From positions 62,001 to 126,000 of the forward strand of contig NW_024881790.1 in NCBI RefSeq assembly GCF_019059575.1: a DNA stretch of 64,000 nucleotides, written 5' to 3'. Below the pieces are notes generated by a model. It made no database searches. It had not been told where the DNA came from and saw only the letters and a program-made list of their open reading frames with translations. Origin of the DNA: Amphibalanus amphitrite. Lineage: Eukaryota > Arthropoda > Thecostraca > Balanomorpha > Balanidae. The translations under genes were made by a program, and so were the position numbers. Positions 21,882 to 32,900 of this stretch are shown piece after piece. The stretch's first letter is position 1. Each line of letters starts with the position of its first letter.

Positions 21882-24437
21882 TGTATAGTTGTTATTACTG
21901 AACGTAACGACAACTAATGACTCTTGATAACTTTTTACTCACCTAAAGCCGATTTCCTTGCCGGTACATTGCCGACCCGAGCCCCAGGGTTGACAATCAT
22001 GGGATATGAGTCGGATGGGCGACCTCGCGACGGGAGAAGGAACGATTGCAATTGTTGTGTCCCGCACCGCCGATTGCATTCATTCTCTATCTGCACCGGG
22101 GGGGGGGGGGGAGCAGGGGGCACGTGCCCCATCGGATCAGGGGGCCTCTCGGGCCCGAGGGGCCTTGCGACGCCAATTGGCGGCTGAGGGTCCACGCTGG
22201 CATCTTTCGACTCAGAAGGGCCCCACAGGGCTCGGAAGAACACCTTATGAGTTATGTGCTCCGAAGAGCCACACTTCTCTCCATAAGAGAGGTAAATCCT
22301 TACCAGTTTTCGTTCCAATGTTTCCACCTCAACCTTGTTTGCAACAGGGGTTTGCAAGGCCCCTTTTGTTTGTTTCCCACCACGAGGTCAGGTGGAAGTG
22401 GCCTTGATCATGCTGCCAAATAGTTGTGTACTACTTTTAGCTTTGTCTTCCCTGTCGTTTTTGATGAGCATGCCCAGAAACGATGTTTGGCTGTCACTAA
22501 TCTGTTGAAATGTGTTTAAGTTTAAGTTTGTTTGTTTGTTTTTTTTGTTAACTTTGATGTTCATTTTTTTTCGCCTCAATTGAAGCAGTAATTCACTTTA
22601 ATATACATACTTTTTTTTACAATATTTCCTCAGTACTTCGTTTCTTTTATTTTCTTCGAATATGGTAGCAATTAAAATATTATATGTAATTGGCGCACAA
22701 AAGACCTATAATGACGCAAACAACACCTGCTCTTGCTGGCATTGACTTGGCCTCTGCCCTTGGCCTCTGCCTTTGCTGCATTGGGCATTGGTTGCTGTCG
22801 TGCGCTTGTGGATTTTTCTAGGGATATTTTTCGACTGCATCGTTATCTTTCATGAAATTTTTTAATCTATCTTGAGTATCCTGGGGGCTGGCGTGAGTAT
22901 GTGACAAGTAAGAAAATCAAATTGTGACTGGAATCAGTTCCTTCTGGTGTTGCTTGGATTGGAAAGCATATTGCTTGACTTGTCCTGTCACCTTAAGCCA
23001 CTGCTCGGACTAATGCTTGTTGCATGGATGATTAAAATGGCGCAGACCAGGTTAAAGATAAAAGATGTCGACTGGCATCCCTGGTCACCTACTGGCTCCC
23101 CCACTTCTGCCAGCTGGCTGATACTCAGATTGAGATGGTATCAGTATTGCCATGGCACAGTAGTTTCTGCTCAATCACTGATGGTGATGAGGTCTCAGTG
23201 TTTCTGATCAGTGCAGTACTCTAATGCATTCTCCTAGGCAGGCTGATGGTTTTTCCATAAGTTGTGAGCTTTCACTTGAACAGACAGTCCCTAGGCAGAC
23301 ACCAGATGGATCCGCCATTGTGCTATTGGACCCACTTTGGTCTTCTGTCGAGTGAATGTGAGTGTGCAAGGGTACTGTGGTACCGGTTTTTAAATTTTAA
23401 CCTGGACACTAGGGACTGGTCAATAAATATGTTGATGTTGATTACAATTGAACTGTGTGTATTGTGCACAGATGCCACCTATCAGCTTGCCAGCTGGTAA
23501 TGCTAACTGTTCACTGTTACAGACACTGAGCATGAGCAGACTGTGGGAAGTTGAGCTAGGGCATGATGTACATCGAGAAACATGCCAATTACATGGCTCA
23601 CAGTCCAAATAGCGCCTGAGAATTTAATCATACCAAGCACTGGCGTGAGTGTTGATCAGTTCCTTGAGGAATGGTCTTTTTTGCAAGATTTTCAGTCTGA
23701 ATGATACTTTGTTGCTGTTGCATATTCGAGCCAGCTGCCTGGGTTGCCTCTTCTGGGATCATCACCTTTACTTTGGTTAGAGTTCTGCATTGTAACAATT
23801 TATCAATGTGTCTTGTTTGGCATAACTTATTGTCAATATAACATGAAGCTAAATTCTATATATGCTAGATTATATTAAATTATATTTTCTTGTTGTGTTG
23901 AAGAAAATCTCTTGACTTTCAGATTGCTTTTTCTCATTACTGTATGTTTTGCTCTTTATATTCAATATGATTTTTTTTGTTCTTCCTGATCTAATGTTTA
24001 TGTTTTCTTACCTGTGACAGTCAGACATCCTTTGTGGGGCGGCTAATGTTCTTGTAGGGAGCCTTGGCTTTGACAATTGTTACCAACTAACTACATGGCT
24101 TAAGATGACCCTATTGATGATGCTGGTTTTGTGTACATATTGTATATATAGGGTTTCTGTCTTTTCCTTGAACTATGTCAATGTCTCTAACGACATTAAT
24201 TCACTTATCCTTAATCCTCAACCATGAGGCCCACGTGACCCAAGTATCCTTACTTTACCCTGTGTTCACATTGCATTACCCCTTTCTCATATCTTTTGTC
24301 TTTGTCCTTTTATTTACTGTCCCTCAAAGGACTTCATTTTTGTTACCACTTATGTGCTCAATTCAACTTATTCAATCAGAGATGTTTCTCATTTCCACTG
24401 GTCACTGCAGCCATTTCCCTTCTCTATCGTCTGAAGC
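21882..24437. other. Non-coding part of the hAT-like element and presumed LINE 5' region
   Basis: Contains a G-run at 22088-22101 followed by a GC-rich palindromic stretch (GGGCACGTGCCCC; CTCGGGCCCGAGG), then AT-rich sequence from 22,500. The part directly upstream of the LINE ORF may be its 5' UTR, but I see no ORF1 with a recognisable RNA-binding or zinc-knuckle domain. Open frames here are short and featureless. Confidence 0.4.
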
Positions 24438-27410
24438 ATGGATGACACGATGATTGAGATGGATGTGGACATGGGCATTTACAGTGTTGCCCAAGATGTG
24501 GATTTGACTTGTGTGCACAATAACTGTGAATATTTTGTTCCATCTGCAGAACTCCACTTACAGAAAGGTTTATCTATCCTACATGTCAATGCTAGATCTC
24601 TTGCAAACAAACTTGACATGTTCCAAACCTTTCTCAATAGTACTGGTGTAGTATGGTCTTTAATATGTGTTTCTGAAACTTGGTTAAAATCGCATATGCT
24701 ACCATTGGTTTGCATTGATCAGTATGATTTATTTGCAAATTGTAGGGAAGAGAATAGAGGTGGAGGCACTGCAGTGTACGTTCATAGAAGTTTAAGTGCA
24801 AAATTAAGAAAAGACTTGACTCATTCTGATAGTGAGAACACCTTCATAGAAGTGTTTGTGACACATGGGAAAGTGCGTAAGAGTATGGTTGTTGGAGTTG
24901 TCTATAGACCTCCTAGTTTTTCTCATACAACATTCAAGTGTAACATGGAAGAAACTTTACAAAAAATTGCAAACTCAAACAAGTTTGCAGTTATATTAGG
25001 TGATTTTAACTATGATTTGTTGAAAGAAGTTAGTGATAAGCATGTACAAGAATTCCGTGATTTGATGTCATCTTATAGTTATGAGCATTTGATTTCGAAA
25101 CCTACACGCGTCACTTGTGACCAATCATCATTGCTCGATAACTTCTTTATTAATGATAAGACTTTCTACAGAACCTCAGGTATTATCACTGCAGATATAT
25201 CAGACCACTTTCCCATTTTCTTAAATCTTTCATTTGATACTGAAAGTCTGAGAAATCCCTCACCTAAGATGGTGTTTGACATGAGGCGAGCAGAAGACCT
25301 CGGCACCTTTCTGGAGACACAGCTAGTTGACTTCCATACCTTAAATGAACCAAATGCTGCTTGTAATGTACTGATTGATGCTTTCACCCAGGGCATTACA
25401 AAATTTTCACGGCCCATATTATTATCTCGGAGGAAAACCCCATACAAGCCCTGGATAACGCCAGCTATTTTATGTTCAATAAATAGAAAGAACAATTTAT
25501 ATAAGAAATTCATAGGTACCCGCAATGAGTTAAACGAGACTAGGTATAAACAATACAGAAATAACTTAACCAATATAATACGGAATGCAAAAAGAGCATA
25601 TTTTCAGAGTGCATTTAGAGTTGCTAAAGGCAATAGCAGCAAAACCTGGAAAGTCATGAAAGAAGCTCTAAATCATTCTAGACAACCATCAAATTTGTCC
25701 AAGTTCTTTGCTAATGAAGATGGATCAGTACGTTCTCCTGAACATATTTCTAATGGATTCAATGAGTTTTTTACATCAGTTGCGGAAAAACTTGAGGGTG
25801 AAATGCCTACATCAGATGATGATCCATTACGTTTCTTACCTAATGGAGACTTTCCGACTTTTAATGAGCCTTTAGTTACATCAGCAGCAGATGTTGAGTC
25901 AATCATTTTAAGTTTAAACTCTGTTGGAGGTGGTATTGATAAAATCAGTACCAAAATATTAGTAGCCACTTACAAAAAGTGCCTGCACCATTTAACTCAC
26001 TTCTTTAATTTATGCCTACATGCTGCCATTTTTCCTGATCGTCTCAAAATAGCTCTGGTTGTTCCTATTTATAAATCGGGAGATAAGGACTCGTTTAATA
26101 ACTATAGACCTATTTCATTACTGCCTATCTTTTCGAAGATACTTGAAAAAATAATACACTCGTATATTATAAACTTCCTTGATCAATATGATATTCTCCA
26201 CCACTGTCAATATGGTTTTAGGAAAAAGCATAGCACATATATGCCTATTTCTCTTCTTGTGGAGGATGTTACAAAAGGACTAGAAAATAATGATAAGGTG
26301 CTAGGTCTTTTCTTGGATTTAAAAAAAGCTTTTGATACTGTTAATATTAATATTTTGATTAAAAAGCTTCATTATATCGGGATACGTGGTCCTTTGCTGA
26401 ATATCTTGAAATCTTATTTCAACAATAGGAGACAGTTAGTAGAGGTGGATGGCTATTTATCTAAACTGACAGATATTAAGCTGGGAGTACCGCAAGGCTC
26501 GATACTTGGCCCATTATTATTCATAATTTATATAAATGATATCGTCAATATCTCTAACCAAGTGAAGTTTTTATTATTTGCTGACGATACAGCAATCATA
26601 GTGAAAGGGCCTTCTTATGACCATATTCAAAATCAAATGAATAACTTCCTTCCGATGCTTAGGAGATGGTGCCTATGCAATAAATTAACACTCAACCCGA
26701 CTAAAACTTATTACCAGCTATATTCACTTATCTCAAATGACAAAGAAATGGAAATCATCATCAATGAAACTAAGATCAAGAGATGTTTTTCAATAAAATA
26801 CCTAGGAGTAATGATTGATGAAAACTTGAAATGGGAATCGCATATCAACTTAGTCTGTAAGAAAATAAGCTGTAGTATTGGCTTAATGGGTCGTGTCAGA
26901 GCGTTTCTTTCGGCAAGGGAGCTTTTACTTTTATACAACAGTATTGTTCTTCCTCATCTTAACTACTGTGCTGCCATATGGGGTAATGCGTACCTACACA
27001 GACTTCATAGAATAACGTTGCTTCAAAAGAGAGCCTTGAGGATAATTGATAACAAACCTTTCCTTTACCCGTCCCGTACCTTATTTGTTAAACACGGCAT
27101 CCTTAAAATGCCTGAGCTTACCAAACTACAGACAATCGTTATTCTACTATCTTTTTTGACTGGAACCCTTCCAGCTGAAGTGTCTGACCTATTCAAACTT
27201 AGTACTTCCATTATTGTGAGGTCGCCTGAACATTTTGTTACGCCCTTTTCTCGTTTTAATTTCCGGATTTCTTCCATTTCGTTCAGTGCTCCTAAGGCAT
27301 GGAATTCTATTGTTGCCAAAGACTTCCCTCAACTTGCCGATGTCCCCAGAAGCAAGGTTATTCTTAAAAAGTTTGTTAAGTCGGTGCTCATCAAAGAATA
27401 TGGCGATTAG
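24438..27410 (+). CDS. LINE ORF2: AP endonuclease plus reverse transcriptase, intact
   Basis: One uninterrupted 990-aa frame encodes a target-primed retrotransposition enzyme. The N-terminal apurinic endonuclease (about residues 44-265) shows LHVNARSL, CVSETWL, VVYRPP, ILGDFN and ISDHFPI. The reverse transcriptase (about 535-800) shows NNYRPISLLPIFSKILEK, YGFRKKHST, LDLKKAFDTVN (first aspartate near 628), GVPQGSILGP (near 683) and FADDTA (near 713). A thumb and WGN/APKAWNSI C-terminal region follow. This layout is the Jockey/CR1/L2 group; the exact clade needs a tree. A zinc-knuckle ORF1 is not seen. The 3' region ends in an A-rich tract near 28050-28121. The intact frame suggests recent activity. 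Confidence 0.92.
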   Translation: MDDTMIEMDVDMGIYSVAQDVDLTCVHNNCEYFVPSAELHLQKGLSILHVNARSLANKLDMFQTFLNSTGVVWSLICVSETWLKSHMLPLVCIDQYDLFANCREENRGGGTAVYVHRSLSAKLRKDLTHSDSENTFIEVFVTHGKVRKSMVVGVVYRPPSFSHTTFKCNMEETLQKIANSNKFAVILGDFNYDLLKEVSDKHVQEFRDLMSSYSYEHLISKPTRVTCDQSSLLDNFFINDKTFYRTSGIITADISDHFPIFLNLSFDTESLRNPSPKMVFDMRRAEDLGTFLETQLVDFHTLNEPNAACNVLIDAFTQGITKFSRPILLSRRKTPYKPWITPAILCSINRKNNLYKKFIGTRNELNETRYKQYRNNLTNIIRNAKRAYFQSAFRVAKGNSSKTWKVMKEALNHSRQPSNLSKFFANEDGSVRSPEHISNGFNEFFTSVAEKLEGEMPTSDDDPLRFLPNGDFPTFNEPLVTSAADVESIILSLNSVGGGIDKISTKILVATYKKCLHHLTHFFNLCLHAAIFPDRLKIALVVPIYKSGDKDSFNNYRPISLLPIFSKILEKIIHSYIINFLDQYDILHHCQYGFRKKHSTYMPISLLVEDVTKGLENNDKVLGLFLDLKKAFDTVNINILIKKLHYIGIRGPLLNILKSYFNNRRQLVEVDGYLSKLTDIKLGVPQGSILGPLLFIIYINDIVNISNQVKFLLFADDTAIIVKGPSYDHIQNQMNNFLPMLRRWCLCNKLTLNPTKTYYQLYSLISNDKEMEIIINETKIKRCFSIKYLGVMIDENLKWESHINLVCKKISCSIGLMGRVRAFLSARELLLLYNSIVLPHLNYCAAIWGNAYLHRLHRITLLQKRALRIIDNKPFLYPSRTLFVKHGILKMPELTKLQTIVILLSFLTGTLPAEVSDLFKLSTSIIVRSPEHFVTPFSRFNFRISSISFSAPKAWNSIVAKDFPQLADVPRSKVILKKFVKSVLIKEYGD

Positions 27411-28121
27411 GAGAACGTACCAGTACGTTACATTTTATATAACTGAGCTAGATCAGTTTGTGGCGTATTGTATGATCTGTAATGTCATCCATGCTTTGGC
27501 CTATTACCTCTTCAATCGTTTTTCTCGATTATTTGCTGAGTTTTTTTTTTCAATACAAATATTGTGACCAGTTAGTTAATACTCATTTGTTTTTCTCGTG
27601 ATATATTTTTATAAGGACAGTTAACGCGTAAATCACCTGACAAACTATTTAAGTCTCTTTTCTACAAGAATATTTATTACGCAGTTTTCGTCACGTGTTC
27701 TTGTTATTGTTTTTTCTTTTGTTTTGTTTATGCATACATTGTTTGCTTTTTCATTCGTCTTTTTTGTCCTTATCCTACCTAACCATTGTCAGCCCTGGGT
27801 ACTCAGCGGACGTCACTAGCCATGCTATCTGTCTGCTGGGTCCCCAGGGGTAACCTTTTTACTAATACCTATGGTGGCGGGCTGTCCATAGCTTGAAAAA
27901 GAGCGGGGAGTGATGTGACCTAATGTGCTTGAATTCCCCTCCTTGAATGAAGTTCCATGGTACTTAACGTAGCCAGGTCACATGGGCATGGAAGGGCACT
28001 CCTGCATACCTGTTCCACTATGTTTCACATGGTGGACAATTCAATAGGTATGGGACAAAAAAGAAAAAAGAAAAAAAAATGTAAAAAAAAATAAAAAAAA
28101 TAAAAAAAAAGAAAAAGAAAA
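27411..28121 (+). other. LINE 3' UTR and A-rich tail
   Basis: Non-coding sequence following the ORF stop. It ends in an A-rich tract (28050-28121: repeated AAAAAAG, AAAAAAAT) that I take as the 3' tail. No target duplication could be paired with confidence at the 5' side. Confidence 0.6.
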
Positions 28122-29090
28122 GAGCCCCACACCGGCTTTTTAGTGTCCCTTGTCGGCCTTTGAGGGCCCCTTGCCGGCTTCTCAGGGCCTATTGGCGACC
28201 TCTGAGGGCTACTTGCCGGCCTCTGAGGGCCCTTACCAAACACCTACACTCTACAGGTCACTCCGTTTTGGCAGTTTTTGGCGTGTTTGAGGACGTAAGG
28301 ACAGGAGCCGCCGCCCGGCACCGGGCAGGCGGCGCCGAGGGCAGGCCATTTAACGGCCTATCCGGGCTATCAGGGACCAGCAGCTCTAAGGGTTCCACAC
28401 ACGCCTGCCATGACCCCCTAAACCAATGGTTGAAGGCCCCCACAACGGCGCCTGCAAGGGCCCTCACCGGCGGCTGTGAAGGCCCCACACCGGTGCCTAG
28501 CTGAGAGCCCCACACTGCCACCTCTGAGTGCAACCGGCACCCCTGAATGAGGTCCCGAGGCCAGTGCTTCTTAAGGCCATATATGTATCGGCGGCTTTGG
28601 GGGCTCAATGCCGGACTGCCTCTGACGGCCTCAGACGGGACCTGCGCATCGGGCGGCCACTCACCGGTGACTTTTGAGGGCCCCACACCGACGACTCTAA
28701 GGGCCCCACTGGCGTCTGAGTGTACGTTGCTGGTCTGTAAGGACTCCACAGGACTCCCGAAGGCTCCGCAGACCTCTTGAGAGCCCCTTGTCGGTCTTTG
28801 AGAGCTCCTGTCGGCCTGTAAAGGGTTCGAGCCAGCAGCTCTAAGGGTCCCACACCCGACTGTGACAACCCCACACTGCAGTGTCTCTGAGGGCCCACAA
28901 CGGCAACTGTAATGACCCTTACCGGCGCCTCTGAGGGCCCACAGCGGCACCTCTGGGGGCCCCGCACCAATGCCTCTGAGAGCCTCACACCGGTACCTGT
29001 GAGGGCCCACACCAGTGCCTCCAAAGGCTTCATAACCGGCGGCCCTGAGGGCCCTATACACGGGTGATTTTGAGGGGCCTACCGAAGGCA
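28122..29090. repeat. Degenerate GC-rich minisatellite (about 21-27 bp unit)
   Basis: Units of the type CCTCTGAGGGCCC-CACACCGG recur for almost 1 kb with variable length and many changes. Because the unit has few stops, it produces long open frames on both strands (for example 28258-29094 minus) that encode only low-complexity repeats. These are not counted as genes. Confidence 0.75.
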
Positions 29091-29714
29091 CCACACAATC
29101 CCTTAGTCTCGCTGAGCTTCTATCCCAATCCCATACCGGCTTCTATCCCAATTCCGGCTCAACTAATTAGCAGCCCCCCCCCCCCCAATGGGTCAGCGGC
29201 GCCGCGCCGGTTTCGGTGCCGGGGGCCAGCGCCATGGGGGCGACAGTCGGCCACGCGCACTCAATGGTTAGCGCTTAGCACCGGCGGCTAGCGCACGCCC
29301 GGTGTGTTATCGGCCGTGAGCCGCTCCAAAACGGCTGCAGTAACTAGTCGATATAGGTAGTAAACAGATGCAGAGATGCAGGTGGATTGATGACCGGCAA
29401 GCTTTTGTGTTTTACGAGGGTGAAGGGTCGAAGTCGGCTGCTAAGTGGTGAGCGGATTTTATCAGATGCCGGTTCACCATGACCTTTGTCCGGGTCCTCG
29501 TACCCTGACGCACTCTTGGAGAGCCGAATCACAGCAAAAATCCATCCACCACTGTATCTATACGGCTTACGCTTTTCTGAAAACGTCTGCGTTTGGCCTT
29601 CTACGGGCCCGGCCGGCCGGCCGGCCCCGATTGGCGGTCCTCCAGTGACGTCACCGGTAGTGTTAAGCTGATTGGCGAATAATACACGGGCGGTCCCGGG
29701 ATGACAGCCCCCTG
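29091..29714. other. Right end of the hAT-like element
   Basis: GCTTCTATCCCAAT is repeated in tandem near 29119-29150, followed by a C-run, then GC-rich sequence with four tandem GGCC (29606-29623) and the GTGACGTCAC block mirrored from the left end. No gene. Confidence 0.45.
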
Positions 29715-29995
29715 CTTGTGTAGGCCCGTAGGGCCCACACGATACTTGTCGCTTCGCCTTCGACGGCAGCATAATTCTGCTCCGCTGGTGTCAGGTGCCG
29801 ACTGCCGCAGAGAGCCAGCTTCCATCCGTCCCGGCAGCAGGATGGTCGTTCAGGTCCTGTACAGCTACAGTGCTGCTGTAGCACCACGAACCCGATGCCC
29901 TGCCGGCTCCAGTCAGTCATCAAAACCGTAGGCCGGCTGGTGTCGTAATACTGCAGGCCGCGACTGATCAGTCTGCTGATATCTTGTTTAGCTTG
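29715..29995 (-). pseudogene. Gypsy 1 RT/RNase H connecting fragment
   Basis: A 281-base island of gypsy coding sequence lies between two insertions. It reads QDISRLISRGLQYYD, then the RNase H start VLMTDWSRQGIGFVV (catalytic aspartate) and LTPAEQNYAAVEGEA (catalytic glutamate). Its upstream edge joins the RT at 41849 through the CTTG duplication of the LTR element. Its downstream edge joins 21743 through the 8-base CTTGTGTA duplication. A small local duplication (GGCCCTACG/GGCCTAC) near the lower edge breaks the frame. Confidence 0.85.
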
Positions 29996-32900
29996 TGTAG
30001 CGGGATTTCGCGGCGTTGCGGGGCTAACCGGGCGGTCGCTTCTCAGCAGGTGGGCTGGCTCGAGTGGGGGTGTTAAAATCGGCCTAGTGGGTGCGCTTCT
30101 ACTCGTAAAAGCCCTTCTCGGTTCAGCCCCTCGCGAACTCGTCCCGACTCTGTCTTTGCATTCTCCGGGGCGATCAATCATCGGAAACACATAGGCCAGG
30201 GTTAGGGAATGGGAGATAATGATAAATGATAATCAATTACCCTCGATCATATTGGTATAGAAAATCAACTCTATTTAACAAAAAGTCCCACTCTCAAACA
30301 ACAGCGCCTTTCCTAGCTGAGGGCTATCTCCCACCGGATATACACAACAATCATACTTCCACTCGTGCATCCCTTCTCACTTCTGTCATACGTCCAGTTA
30401 TACCTCATAATTATCAGAGTTAGCCGTCTCCGATCCCTCCCTCTTTGCCTAACTTCCCCCGGTGGTGCTAAGGCGTGCGCAAGTCATTATTGAGTCATTG
30501 GCCTTAAATTTCATTAACCGTTATCCCTTCATAACCACAATGCTCCGTACATCAGACAAACGCTTCATAATGCTCACGCTACACGAATAGAATATACGAA
30601 CCACCACAGATTTCGGCACTCCGCCCTTGAATTACGCGACTTATAGCGGGTCCAAGACCATGCCGAACTACCTACACACAAATAATAAACACACACGCAC
30701 GCAGGTTGTTGAGCGAACAATGGACTTACAGCATGGGCCGGTAAACCTTTGCAACAACGTACGCAGCCCTTGTCTTACTGCCACTCACGCGTGGACCTAC
30801 CTTCTGCTGCCAGTGGTCAGTCAGCATCTCTAACACACTCCAGCCCACGGTTCCGGAGCTAGAGCTCGCAGGGCACTCAGTAGCCCGGGCTTTCCGCGGC
30901 GGACGTATCTAAAATTTGAAAGCCGGGTTGGGTAACTAAAGTCCGTCCGTGATACTAATGACCGCATCTCGCACCAGCCATAGTTCAGGGTTTCCGGGCC
31001 AACCCGGCGACCTAAAAAAAGGTTAGCTCTCGTCGGCTAACTACAAAGACGACACGCGTCTTCCACGCACGCAGGTCCACTCGGGGATATCCTGCACTCA
31101 ACACACATCGTCGACTACCAGCACATAGGCGTCCAAAGCCCTATCTATCCGTGGCTGGTAGTTAAGCTGTCGTCACAGACCTATTCGAAAGGACCAGAGC
31201 ATGGCCGGAGCTACTCGACTGACTGCGGGTGGCCAGCACCGTCTGACTGCGATCACCCGACTCGAATGCTCGGTATCTAATGTTCACCCCCGTCTTGCGG
31301 CATTATACGTTCCTTCGCGGGGCATTACTCTTCCGGCGGCATACGATTCCCTCGCTAAGACGCCCGGGGTCCTAACCACCTCCGAAACTATCTATGTCGC
31401 TCTTCAAATGACGTCCCGCGCCGACCACTTGAGGGACCGATAGCGGGCCTACCTATCTTTTTGAAACCGGGCTGGGTAACTAAGGTCCATCCGTGATACT
31501 GATGACCGCATCTCGCTCCAGTCATAGTTCAGGGCTTCCGGGCCAGCCCGGCAGCCTAAAATCTGCCCAGCCTCCGAGGCTGTTAATCCGAGACGGAACA
31601 CCGTCATCTCGCGGCGGCCCACCCGCCGATACACATCCCAGGCGACGGCCCACGTGACCTTAATTATCACCCAGGCCTACCCTGGGCCGGAACAATCGGG
31701 CCACTGGTCCCGTGTCCCGCTAGCCAGAGGTTAGACAGACTACAGCCCGTCGTCCCCTCCGAGCCAGGACACGAGGCTGACCGGGTAACATTTCTTGAAA
31801 CCCTCCTCGGCGGTCTGTGCCCGACTCGCCTTCATCCTCACGTTTAATTTCGCGACTTATTGCACGCATCCAGGGCTTACTCAATCGAGGCCTTATATCT
31901 AGTGGGGTCTGTCCGAGTTTAGCGCCATTCGGGAAACCCGATTTTTCTATTTGTACAGTCCGCGTCTCTACTCGCGTCTCATCTCCCTCCTAACCCATGG
32001 CCGCGTCGGTGGATTCTCCACGCACAGGGGCGTGACGTGCATCATCTATCTCCCCGGTTCCATCCCTTGCAGTGTCCATGTAGAATAAAATTACATATAT
32101 TTCGTGTGCAACAAGGTCTAGTGTGTTGCTTGTGTGCGGACCGTTGGTAAATTGATTAGTGGAGTGCCAGGAAATCCGCTGGCGAGGGCATTTGGGAGTC
32201 AACCGGAGGAGCTCCAGTATCGGTTGGGCTAGGGAGGTCCTGTATGTGTTGTGTATAATCGCTATCGTTTGGACCGTGGGATAATTCGGGGAGGATGGAG
32301 TGCCAGGAAATCCACTGGCAAGGGCACTTAGGAGTCAACCGGAGAAGCTCCAGTATCGGTTAGGTCAGGGAGGTCCTGTGTGTATTGTGTGTAATCGCTA
32401 TTATTTGGACCGTGGGATAATTTGGGGAGGATGGAGTGCCAGGAAATCCACTGGCAAGGGCACTTAGGAGTCAACCGGAGAAGCTCCAGTATCGGCTAGG
32501 CTAGGGAGGTCCGGTGTGTGTTGTGTGTAATCGCTATTGTTGGACCGTGGGATAATTTGGGGAGGATGGAGTGCCAGGAAATCCACTGGCAAGGGCACTT
32601 AGGAGTCAACCGGAGAAGCTCCAGTATCGGTTAGGCTAGGGAGGTCCTGTGTATGTTGTGTGTAATCGCTATTGTTTGGACCGTGGGATAATTTGGGGAG
32701 GATGGAGTGCCAGGAAATCCACTGGCAAGGGCACTTAGGAGTCAACCGGAGAAGCTCCAGTATCGGTTAGGCTAGGGAGGTCGTGTGTGTGTTGTGTGTA
32801 ATCGCTATTGTTTGGACCGTGGGATAATTTGGGGAGGATGGAGTGCCAGGAAATCCACTGGCAAGGGCACTTAGGAGTCAACCGGAGAAGCTCCAGTATC

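Larger units (their letters stand above)
21752..29714. mobile_element. hAT-like element (8-bp TSD) inserted in the gypsy RNase H
   Basis: CTTGTGTA is present on both sides (21744-21751 and 29715-29722), and the gypsy RNase H motifs continue across the junction. The left end is CAAGGCCGTATAAG; the right end, inverted, is CAGGGGGCTGTCATC. Both ends then share ATCCCG-type and GTGACGTCACTGG blocks in inverted order (21813-21826 and 29643-29656). An 8-base duplication and CAGGG-type end fit hAT elements, but the terminal match is weak and no hAT transposase is visible. It carries a LINE (about 24.4-28.1 kb) and a GC-rich minisatellite. Confidence 0.6.

Noticed and set aside
22006..22423. Overlapping open frames in all phases around a G-run
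   Set aside because: All are generated by stop-poor GC-rich sequence inside the hAT-like element; none has a domain and they contradict one another.
28258..29094. 278-codon open frame on the minus strand
   Set aside because: It is a by-product of a degenerate GC-rich minisatellite; the translation is a low-complexity repeat and the opposite strand is equally open.
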